64,000 bases of DNA, taken from NCBI GenBank assembly GCA_029207755.1, contig JARCOQ010000002.1, positions 86,640,087 to 86,704,086 of the forward strand, in the 5' to 3' direction. The position numbers and the translations under genes are program-made. The notes under the pieces were generated by a model. The model did not search any database. It saw nothing but the letters and a program-made list of their open reading frames with translations, and was not told the DNA's origin. Source of the stretch: Chamaea fasciata (Eukaryota; Chordata; Aves; Passeriformes; Sylviidae). Shown here one piece after another: positions 11,280-22,600 of this stretch. How positions within the stretch are numbered: position 1 is the first letter of the stretch; the number at the start of each line of letters is the position of its first letter.

Positions 11280-12270
11280 TGAAGATATTCTCCATCCAAT
11301 AAGGGACATTCAGTCTGTGAGGCCAGTTGGTTTGAAAGAATGAAATGCAATGGTCAGCATTAAGCAATCTGAATAGTATAACCCCTGCTCTGTTGTTCTG
11401 CTCACTTCATTTGGCCTTCAAGTTAACAAATCATTGTTTTATAATGCTAATTGAATAGCTCATCTTCCAGATTCGTTGTTGGAAAGGGATTCCAGGAAAT
11501 ACCGGTGTTAACAGGATCAGTATACTGGAAAAAACAAATCATTTGCAAGCAGGCTGAGCATCATCTACCTAATGCTATGTTCGATTCAAAGTTTTTGTGG
11601 GAGGACTGTTGGTGCTGTGAGGCTGACAGAAGATAGTGCTTCATGTTGAAGCAGAACATCAAAGGGCATCACTGGCTGTACCACAGAAAAAGCTGACATT
11701 GCAGCTGCACCTGTATTGAAAATTTGGTTCAGATAATTGTAATTTTGATGCAAATTTACCAGTTGTCTCCATTTGTTGCCTTTTGTTTGGCAATATAGAC
11801 CATCATAGTTGCATACCCTGGATCCCTTCTACAGAAAGTGAAGTGGAAGATATTCTTCATCCAATAAGGGACATTCAGTCTGTGAGGCCAGTTGGTTTGA
11901 AGGAATCCCCTCCCAAGCACAAGCAGTGTAGTTTCAGGGCCCTCAGAAGTATTTCCTGGAATCCCTTTCCAACAAGGAATCTGGCAGATGAGCTATTCAA
12001 TTAGCACTATAAAACAATGATTTGTTAACTTGAAGGCCAAATGAAGTGAGCAGAACAACAAAGCAGAGGTTATACTATTCAAATTGCTTAATGCTGACCA
12101 TTGCACTTCATTCCTTCAAACCAACTGGCCTCACAGACTGAATGTCCCTTATTGGATAGAGAATATCTTTCACTTCACTTTCTGTAGAAGGGATCCAGTG
12201 TATGCGACTATTCCCTGAGGAATCCCCTCCGAAGAACATGCAGTGTGGTTTCAGGGCCCTCAGAAGTAGC
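11280..12270. repeat. Composite inverted repeat of unknown family between IL18RAP and SLC9A4
   Basis: The arm 11280-11502 is nearly the reverse complement of 11951-12170, with about 450 bases between. Within the spacer, 11808-11905 repeats the outer end of the left arm in the same orientation and is also inverted relative to 12112-12210. A further direct repeat pairs 11905-11951 with 12218-12268 (both contain GTTTCAGGGCCCTCAGAAGTA). By eye the copies are about 90% identical or better. I do not recognise the family. A foldback or MITE-like DNA transposon, or nested copies of one element, would fit. Confidence 0.75.
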
Positions 12271-13250
12271 TGTTTTGGGGTATCACAACTGTTTTCACCA
12301 TCTGCACTACCTGCCCTGTCTTCCAACACAATCAAATCATTGATGAATTTGAATAATTTGAATAATTTGTTAGTAAATTAAATGCATTCAGTTCTAAGAT
12401 AAGTATACAGGTTTTAGAAGCTTCTAATCAACAGCACTATGTTTACACATCCTGTTATCCTTCCACTGAACATGGCAGTTTTTGTGGAGGAGGAAATATG
12501 CTGGCGTTTTTAAAAAATGATCCATAAGAGCAGTTGGAGCAGGATAATGCGTTTGCCCACTAAATGCCTTACTAGTATGAGTAAAACAAATGCCAAATAC
12601 GAGACGAGATCCAATTTCAGGCAAGTGATGTGACTCAGACCTTCCTCTTTATGTTGATATTACCTGCTAAATTACACACACGTGTTTAAGAGAGGGAGCC
12701 CCTCTCCAAACGAGACTGTAATTTGCGTGGTCTCCCACCAGATGTCCCTCCCGCGAGCCCTGCGCAGTCCCTTTATTTACACACCGAGTAGTTTTGTTAC
12801 CAGGTGTGACAGGACTAGTGAGTAGTACCAAGTGTGGTGCCCGAGGCGCCTCTTGCGCTGGGGAGGCAGCCGGGGGGCGAGGGCAAGAGAGGAAGGCACG
12901 AAGCAGGCTCCCCTGGCTGCCTGGGCTGCTACCACTTCTCCCAACTGATGCCATTCCTTCGTGCTATGCTTGCTGCCTGAACGGTGAGCATTGAAAGCTT
13001 TGAAAGTTTGGGGTTTTTTTTTGTTTTGTTTTGTTTTTGTTTTTTTTTTTTTGGTTTTGTTTTTTTTTTTTTTCAATGGAAAACTCAGAGAGGCTGCATA
13101 ACTAATGTCGTTGGAAAGGTCTTTTTATTCCTCAACAGGGTGATGCTGTGGCCAAGGTTTTTCTGGGTCAGAGGAACCTGCACAACCGGTATCTTCATAC
13201 AAACTCCGGGTCTGTCTGCAGCACAAGGAACAGGACAGGCACATAAGGAC
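12271..13250. other. Intergenic stretch with GC-rich patch and poly(T)
   Basis: No gene seen. About 12835-12905 is GC-rich with several CpG (CCGAGGCGCC, CGGGGGGCGAG), unlike the AT-rich surroundings. A T-rich low-complexity tract follows at about 13010-13074. Either could be part of the SLC9A4 promoter region, but there is no direct proof. Confidence 0.4.
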
Positions 13251-13256
13251 TATAAA
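13251..13256 (+). promoter_or_regulatory. TATA-like motif upstream of SLC9A4
   Basis: TATAAA lies about 120 bases before the SLC9A4 start codon, a distance compatible with a short 5' UTR. It is a single hexamer in moderately AT-rich DNA, so chance occurrence is quite possible. Confidence 0.25.
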
Positions 13257-13374
13257 TTGACCTCTAACAGGCAAATGAAAGAGCCCTGAGGAAGAAGTGG
13301 CTGTGTGCACGTGAATCGGCAGAAGTGACTGTGCACACCTCCATGCACCCACTTTATGTTAAATCTGTAATAAA

Positions 13375-13654
13375 ATGGCCCCAGCCCCAGACATGGGCTT
13401 TATCACGCTTGCACATGCAGAGCTTTCCAACCTGCTGCTGTTGCTGTTGAGTGTGGTATCCTGTTCTGCTGCTGCTTGTGGAGGTGAGCCCCGCCTGGAC
13501 AAGAGGTCCTTGCCTCAGTATGAACATGATTCCAGTGCTGCTGATGACTCCTCTCAAGATACGAGGATACATGTTTTCACACTGGACTATGACTCCGTGC
13601 AAATTCCCTATGAAGTTACCCTTTGGATCCTCCTTGCTTCTTTTGCAAAAATAG
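13375..13654 (+). CDS. SLC9A4: SLC9A4 exon 1: start, N-terminal hydrophobic segment, first conserved helix
   Basis: The ATG at 13375 starts [12 protein letters not shown]; a second ATG at 13393 (Met7) is an alternative start. A leucine-rich hydrophobic stretch ([17 protein letters not shown]) may be a cleaved signal or first helix. The exon ends [20 protein letters not shown]...AKI with donor G|GTAAGC. Residues 1-93. Confidence 0.88.
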
Positions 13655-16600
13655 GTAAGCAGAAAATGGGATCTTGGGTCCTCACAACTTGGAAAGAAGT
13701 TAAAAAATGCAATGTAACCAAGTAACTTTCATTCATTTTGTAGCTGGGATTGATTTTACAGTGTCTATCCTCAGAAGAACAGGTCTTTTCATTACCACGG
13801 CAATGCCAAATTTCCACTTTAGAATGATTCCATCTTACTTAACATATGACCTCTAACCTTCATGTCTCCTGGGCTGTGAGTAGCAAATAACAACAGAGCT
13901 CCCTGGCACAGTGCTGTCCATTCATTTTTCTGGTCGTTATAGATCACAAGATATCAGACTTTGCAACCTGACACAGCTGTAGAAATCAGACTGAGACTTC
14001 AGGTGTACTGAATTTTGGGGAGAAAGTGTAAAGTATTCTTCCTTTGTATGAATAAGAGGAAACATTTCCCTCTGAGTCTTTGTTTTACATATTTGCTCCT
14101 TAAAGTTGGTGTGAAAGGTAATACCAGGGGAGAAAGAATAAGAGTCTCTGAGGGTGTGGCTCATCAGAGATGTAGGCTATGTTTTTTTCTTTTGAATACG
14201 TAGCAAATGTATCTAGCTTCTATTAGAGCTCCACGTGGATATCTGAAAGGCGAAAGGCAGTTCAAGGAGCAGTGATTGCAGTAGGAACTGTAACTAATAC
14301 AGCAAAAAAGGTTGATTGTGTCTTACATATTTTCATGGCTGGGCTGAAATTATTTTGACCATTTAAAATTAATGTAGCAATATCAAATAAATGAAGAAGA
14401 TGGTAGTAATGTGAAGAATTGCACACATAAAATCTCCCTTTTCTTTTGATCTTTCTGTGAGATTTTCAAACATTTCCTTAGAACAAGCTGGTAGGTGAGA
14501 CTGATGTTTTTCTGTAGTTTGCCTGAAGATAAACATTTTTCCTGTCATAGTCACTCAGCTGACCAAAATCATTACCACAAAATTTGCCAGTTTCATTATA
14601 GCTGACGCCATCAACCCAATTCCTACAAATGTCTTCAGTGGTAACATAATAATCAAAATTTTCACAAATAAAATTTGTTATGGCATCAGCAGAGCACGTT
14701 AGTAGTAAACATTTTGACCAAATTCTTTATTTATCATCCATTAAAGCACAGGACTTGACATATGGCACATCTACACAATATTCTTTTTTTGAACATGAAA
14801 TAGATATTTTAAAAGAACTGTGTGATGCCTCCCAGATGGACCTGTTAATTTTACTGTGAGTTTTCAAGTAATATTTTTTTTGATGAAAAGTGTGGAGCTG
14901 TTAATTTTAAATATATTTGGAAGAAAGTTAGTCTGAATAATCTGGTTACCCAGGGAAGAAGATTTCCAAACTGTTAACGTTTTCAGTATTTTGTTCATGT
15001 ATTATCTTCTTTCTGGATTTCAAGATTTAAGGGTGGGACACAGTTCCAAGATCTTGAAAGGCAAAACAATCCCCTTATCTGAAAGAGCAGCAGAAGACTT
15101 GAAAATGGTTTTTAAAATTAAAAAGCAGATGAGTAGAGTTATGATATTAACATACCTCTTGGTAAAAACGTAGTGTCCTAAAAAAATTATTGAAACTTTC
15201 ATAAAAATATTTTTATGTTCCTTTGCTTTTGAAGACTGATAATTCAAGGGTCACAGAAATACTGTCATGGCAGAACCTTCTAGAGTTGCAAGATGAAGGA
15301 TGACCTAGCTTCAAGCACGGAGTCCCAGACGTTGTATTTAAAGGTTTCTTAGTCTGCCTCACTCTCATAAATTTTAAAAAATCTTGATATTTTTAGTACA
15401 GGCACATCTCATTCACAGTATGATCACACAGTTCCTTGTATAGTGACTATACAAGCAAGTAGCAAGTGGGCAGTAAGGATTCTTGAAGAATATTTTCTTT
15501 CCAAATTGAGGAGGATCATTTCAAAGAGGTTTCTGCCTTGCCAGAAGTGGAGCTTAAGCTCAGATATGCTTGTTCAGAAATCAGGAGCTGGGCAGGAGGA
15601 AGAGAAGACATTCATGTTTATACTCTTGCCCTGCTTTAGTGTTACAAATGGAAGTGGAAATATTTAGTTTTGAAGGGAATAGTACTGCCTGTTTTTACCT
15701 ACATAATCCTTAGAGCAAAAGCTGGCTGTCTGAAGACGATTGTCTGACATCAAGTTAATTTAAAATTGAATAATCCCCTAATGTTTTATTCAAGGTTTCC
15801 ATATCTTTCATCGATTACCAAGGCTTATGCCCGAAAGCTGCATCCTGATTGCCATTGGAGCATTGGTAGGAGCAATCATCTTTGCTTCCCATCACAAATC
15901 TCCACCAGTGATGAACACTAGTATTTACTTCTTGTATCTCCTTCCACCCATTATTCTGGAGGAGGGTTATTTCATGCCAACTCGACCATTTTTTGAAAAC
16001 TTTGGATCCATTCTGTGGTGGTCTGTTCTGGGAGCTCTGCTAAACTCATTTGGGATTGGCCTCTCTCTCTATGGAGTCTGCCAGATCGAAGCCTTTGGCC
16101 TGACTGACCTGAACCTGCTGCAGAACTTGCTCTTCGGCAGCATGATTTCAGCAGTGGACCCCGTGGCAGCTCTGGTAGTTTTTGAAGAAGCCTCTGTCAA
16201 TGAACAGCTTTACATGATGATCTTTGGAGAGTCATTGCTAAATGATGGCATAACTGTGGTGAGTTTTCTTCTGCTCCTTGTCTTCCCCTCTTTAGACTCC
16301 TGTGGCTTGTAGGGTTACTGGGCACAGGACAAGAACAGCTCAAAGGAGACCCTAATACATTATTTATTTTATGAATACTCCCCTCAACTACATTCAAGGG
16401 GTTTTAATGTATGCAAAAATCACATATTACCTCTTTCCAAAGCATATATTTTGAAGCTGCTGGAAGAGAGAAACATACACATACATGTGAGATGTGCTCT
16501 TGTGTTCACTGAAGTGAATGGATAAACTACAGCTGATTTTTCCTGGTCAGATCAGTTGTAGGACCTTGGAATGTTCTTGACATTGTGCAAGCAAATAAAT

Positions 16601-19600
16601 AGAAAATTGTACTGCTGAAAGACCGAAGGCAGCAAGGGTAGAAATACAGGAGACCCTGCTTTATCACATACCTGAGAGAGTCCTCTGGAAAAAACAAAAA
16701 AAAAACCAAAAAAAAAAACAAAACAAAAAAAACCCCAAAAAACCCCCCCCCCCCCCCAAAAAAAAAGGCAAACCAAATGTGAATAACCTCTGGAGGCCAC
16801 ATTCTGTCCTTCAGCCCCTTCCAGAAATTTCCTCAGAGACCTTAGATAGGAATTCCAAATGCCACTAAGAACTTTGCATAACTCTCTTTCTATCAGTAAA
16901 AATATTGACATGTGACAAATGTTTGCCTTTTTTGGCTGTCATGTCATAAATATCCAGAAGCCATGTTTCCTGAATGAGAGAGATTTGGTTGGTTGTGTTT
17001 TTGTTGTTGCTGTTGTTTGTTTTCAATAGGAGAAGAGTGTTTTGACAAAGCTCCTTTGGCTGATATTTTTCCCCTTATCTCATTAGTTCTGCTAAAATTG
17101 GAGCAATCTGAAATTCTAGTAAGCAGAAGTGACAAGAACATTTAAAACACGTGTTTTTCAAGGAAGAAATTTCAAGCAGAAAGTTTATTGCTCAGAAACC
17201 AACAGGACTGCTCATGTGGTACAAGTTAACGGCAGTTAGGGAGTTTCACTAGATAAGATCTTTACAGAATTTAAATCACAGGAATCTAAAACACGAAAAA
17301 CTATTCAGATACTGCTATACATGAGGTACAGCCCTACTTGGACTTGTAAAATCTGTACAGAGTTCACTGCTGAAAGGCTTTGTGGGAGGAGTGCAGTTTA
17401 TGAGCACTGAGAAAAGAAAAAGGAACTAAGTAACTTCTTGCAGCCACAGTCTATGGATCATAAATCCTTCCTCTTGGTGATCAGAGATACAGGGCTGATA
17501 TAGAACTAAGGGACAAGTGTCATTTCATTTACATTCAAACTACTTGGGTGCTACAGTTGTGACAGAAAAGTTCCCAATGCCCAATCCATCTCTTACACTT
17601 GCCTTTTTTGTTCCTTCAGATACTGATCTCAAAAATGTAATGCCTCCTTTTCACACTGGAAGAGCTTGCTTCATTTTTTTTTTTTTTTTTTTTTTTAATG
17701 GGCTTACTACCTTGCCTTTCCTCTTCTACCAGCTGTTTATCATGTGGGTCCAACTCCTGATGGTATTTACTGAGCTTTCAGTCAGGATCCTGTTACAGAA
17801 TGAATGTGCAGTGACAGAAAGCCTTTTACAACAGTGGATTTAGGCACTCCTCAGCAGCACCAGGTATGTTAGTAAAGGAGATGAAAGGGCTGTAAGTGGG
17901 GTATGTTGGGTGCACCACTGAGAGTTCCCATTGCCCCACAGACTCTCATCTTTGGGGCCCATCTCAGAGCAGCTGCATTGTCATCAATTTGTCAGCTCCT
18001 GCTGTTGCATCTCTGCATCAATCCCCACTCATCCCCTTTCTGGGCATTCGGGCTTTCAGAATCTCTACCTGGCTTCATGCTTAAGAAGACTGAAGTATTT
18101 GTCACCTGAATGGAGTCCAGTAGGTGATTTTCTCCTCTCTGACATCGCACTTACTTTATTCCAAGACTTTAAAACAATGTATCTCAGGTGTCTTTTCTTA
18201 CTGTTTCCTTCTCCTTCTCTCTTAACAGTTTCATTTGAGTTAACTCTAAGTGTTTAAAAAAGATTATATCACCAAGATATATTAAGCATACATATTTTTT
18301 ATTGTTTAAATACAAATCTCCAGCCTGCTTATCAGCTTGAACATTTTTTCCCCCAGCAGGAAAAACTAGTAGGAGTTTTGTTGAACTTGTGTATTACATT
18401 TGGGGCAACAATAGCTGTGTCTCCTATGTTTAACTCAATGTCCTGGTATATAAAAAAATATTACAAAATAAAAGATGGTAGAATTAGAATTATAATGTAG
18501 CAGTTATGACTTTGCCTTAAGGGGATGGGAGAAAAGTGGGTGATTTACTCTTTTCTCTTTTTACCCATTGGTACTTTTCTTATTTTCCTTAGTAGATGTC
18601 TCCCGGATTTTTCAGCCTTCTGATTGTTTTTCATTTCTACTGGAGCTCTCTCGTGCTTGTGACAAAAACAAAGACTGATGTTTTGTAAACATGCATTCCT
18701 TCCAGGGGGAAGGACAAATTGATGGACTTCTAAATTGACCACTGGAGTCAGAGAGGTGTCACTCTCGGCCCCCAATCCCTGAACAAATTCCAAATCCTAT
18801 AAAAACCCCAAATCATAATAAACTTTGTCTTTCTCTCCTCACTTGTCAGCTTGATGGGTGAGTGTAGTTCTTTCGTGTCCTCTAGCGACAAGTAGGGCCA
18901 TGTCTGTGGATGGAAAAAGAAGGCTTCAAGTCCTGTTAATTGCTTCTTTCTCCAGTTATTTCTGAGTGGCCTGTTAGAATCAGAATAGTTCAGACAGCAA
19001 CAGGGCTGGGCCTAGGATATATCATGCATTAGTGGAATTTCAAAGCCCTGTTTAAAAAAAGTGTTGTAAATCCAGTGCAGATCTTATTCAAGCCTGAACT
19101 CAGGTGGAATGCCCTGATTGTGCTGTGAAGTGTTTCAGCCACCTGAAGCTATGCTCCCACACATACACAGACAATTTTGTTTCTAAACAGGAGCCGAGCA
19201 CTTGTATGCATCAGGAATATTTCCTGACTGCTTCATCTCTGAGGCTTGATTTTAGAAATACTGAGAACACCTATATTCATGCTGTACTCAAAATGAGTGG
19301 CACTGGCTGTATTTTCTAATGGAACCCTTTCTTCTTTCTTTGTGGAAGAACAGTTAAATCTAATACATGTTCAAGACTTAAGTAAAAAAAAAAAAAAATT
19401 GAGGAGATTTGAAATTGCCTCTTTGGTGTCACTGAGAAAGATTTTGACCACTGGTTTGGATGTTAGAAAGGAGGATACAGATGTTATCTGCTCCTGCTGT
19501 AAAAGTTGTTCCACTGTGCTTAGAGTGAAACCAGCTACAGTGGTCAGAAAGAATTAGCAAGGTGGTGAGAAAGGCTGTCTTGAAAATTCTGTGTTGGTGG

Positions 19601-22600
19601 TTAAGGTAGTCACTTGAAAATCTCTTCTTCCAGTGCTTCTGATGTGGATTCTATGTGCAGTAATTGTACACAGACAGCTGGAGCATGGAGGAGTCCCCTG
19701 TGGCAACAGTGTCATGCTCTCTGTTCCTCTCCCTGGTTCTAAGAGCTGCCCAGTGGTACAAAATCCTCTCCAAACAACCCAAAGCATGATGTTCTTGGAG
19801 TTACTTATATGAGACCACTATCAATCCATCCCTTCTTTTTGTGTGAACAAAAACTTCCTAGTCTGATTCAGGCTTTCCTAATATATAAGAATTCTAGTTA
19901 TCCATTTTCTGGCATAAACACTGCAATGTAACTTAGTCAGTCCTTACTTAAATGACACAGTGCAGGTTGTGGTACAGAACAGTTTACTCCCACAAAGCAT
20001 GTTACAAAAAAAAAAAATTAATGGAAATTATGTCACATTTCCATAATTTTCATTTTGCTGTTGAATCAGTTAAATCATATAGATACTTTAGGAACTAGAA
20101 AAGGGAAAAAATTCTTGTTAAGTCATTTGCTGAGAATAACTTTCTTTCTTCATAAGTCAGCATAGAATCATGCTGTGGTATCATTTATAAAGAATCACAA
20201 GCCTTAGGAAGAGGTCAAAGTCTACAAGAAAGGAACACAGAGAAAACAGGCTCTGAAATTAAAATCTATAAGGTCGGTAGGGAAAGGTTTGCTTACCGTG
20301 AAGACATGAACCCTCTTTTCCTCATCTGCCACTGAAGAGACAAATTTCATACACGGGCATTAGGAAAAAGTTCTGGGTATTTTCCTAATGAAATATTTTG
20401 TTTGGCTTTGTCTGCCTCCCAGAACTATTAGCAATGAGCCTCCTGGAGAACAGACTGTGTGACAGCTCAAGGTTATATGCCCCCAGCAGCAATTTAAGAT
20501 TAGATAATTATCCTAATGAGCTTGACTCTTCTACCTGCAAATACCTGCTTTAGTCTTCTTAATAACCTTCTGGAATTAACTAGATGAAAAAGAAAGACCA
20601 AAGAAAACCATAAAATGCAAATTACTTTGGTCTTTTGTTTTTGAGCTAATGCTTTAGTGCAACAGCTTTGGAGAGCAGGCATCTTTAGTTGTTTCCCAAA
20701 TTCTCTTCAAAACTGAAAGATGACTTTCATGTGTTACACATTCACTGTAAACAGATCTGACAGGACTTAATATTAACCGATTGTCAGCAACCTCTAAGGC
20801 TTTTTTCTTACTTCATCACTCTGGAAATTTTCTATTAGTTTCTAAAAGATGAATGAAAGTGGAATATGTTGAAAATTTTTCATTAATAGTTTCTGCAGAA
20901 TAGAAATGATTGATAATAGAAGTCTGGTAAAGTTTTCTGCTCTAAGATGTTATCTTTACATATCAAATGATATAATACATGATATAAAATTATACTTTGC
21001 ATTAAATTTAATCTTCTAATCTGATATTTTCGTTTAACTTTTGTAATTTCAAGTTTTCTAGTCAAAATGTGTATATGTGCAGGATCTTGAGAACATTCAG
21101 AGTGTCACAGTATTTGGTTCATGCTTTGAGATTGTTCTCTGGGGAGGTAGTTAAGTGGCATCAAACTCCAAATATATGACGATAGAGAGGCTCTTTTTAC
21201 CTAGCTAGAGACAATATGAAACTATGACTACCATCTTCCCCTTCCCTCTTTTCCATTCCCATTGATGTTTCATGATTTTGATGTATCAAGTGCTATTGAA
21301 AAACATGTAACATTCCTATGTCCATCTGATGAAGTTTGTCGAGTCTGCTGACTGATCCTATAGAAAAACTAAGTGGTATTTAAATCAAATATGTGATTCT
21401 TAGTCCCTTCCCTGCCCCAATCTAAGTCAGAAGGAGACCATGGAGGGTAGAGCCTAGGGGTTTTAAGGTACCCAGCTGGGCTTTTAACCTCTGCTACAAA
21501 GACCAAAAATTAACTGTCAAACAAACCAAAAAAGAGAGTATTTTTAAATTATTCAGTGGCCTGTGGTCCCCAGTAATTTACTTCTATTCCACAGCTATTT
21601 ATCCTTCTTTTTTTTTTGTTCTTTTTCAGGACACTTAACAGACTCTTATTTCTGGGACTTGTTAAGAACCAGATGAGATTTCAATTGTTACTTTGCTGAT
21701 CTGTCCAAAGCAACTTCTGGTGTACGCAGACACTTAAATACACACACATTGCTTCACCCATAAAATGAGTAAGCCTGCCAGTTTCAGAAGGATGCCTTAC
21801 TGCTCTCTTCTTATTGTCACATGTAGGTTTTATACAACATCTTCATTGCCTTCACCCAGATGCACAGGTATGAGGAAATTGAATCCATCGATGTCTTTGC
21901 TGGCTTTGCTCGCTTCTTCGTGGTGGGGCTGGGCGGAGTCTTGTTTGGCATCGTGTTTGGATTTGTCTCAGCATTCATGACTCGTTTCACCCACAACGTC
22001 TCTTCGATGGAACCCCTGCTGGTCTTCATGTTCAGCTACCTCTCATACCTGTCTGCTGAAACCCTTTACATCTCTGGCATTTTGGCGTGAGTATGCCTTA
22101 CAGCTTTTGGGATGATCTCTTTGAGGAACTGGCGGTGGTTTTGTGGTGGTTTGCTCAAGGCTGGTGCAACACAGGCATTCAGTCTCTGGTTAGAGGCAGT
22201 TCACACCTTCTTAGAGATCTGTAAAATGCAGTGGTAACCAGGAAAAGCAAACCCACAGTCAGTGTAGGCACAGATATGCTACTGAGGAGCACTGGAAAAA
22301 GTCCTTCAAGTTGTGGGTAAAGTGGCCAGTGCTGCCACCATCCGTGTGCTATCTCTGATAAGATCAGCAGCAGGAGAGAATGCTTTGATAATACATCAAT
22401 TTATCAGTATTTATTTCTAAGAAGCTTCACCATCAGATTCTAATAGAGACATAAAGCAATGGGTATGGAAAGCATGAGAAAGCACGTCTGAGTTTTTCAT
22501 GAACATCAGCCCTAACACAGTTTACTGGAATTATATTACATTTGGATAGCATCACTGGGATTGAAACCAGGTGGAAGAGAACATCACCTACACATGCATA

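Larger units (their letters stand above)
16259..21826 (+). other. SLC9A4 intron 2
   Basis: Intron of 5.6 kb. It holds an A/C low-complexity tract ending in 15 C (16690-16766), a T tract (17674-17696) and a short A run near 19385. No gene seen. Confidence 0.7.
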
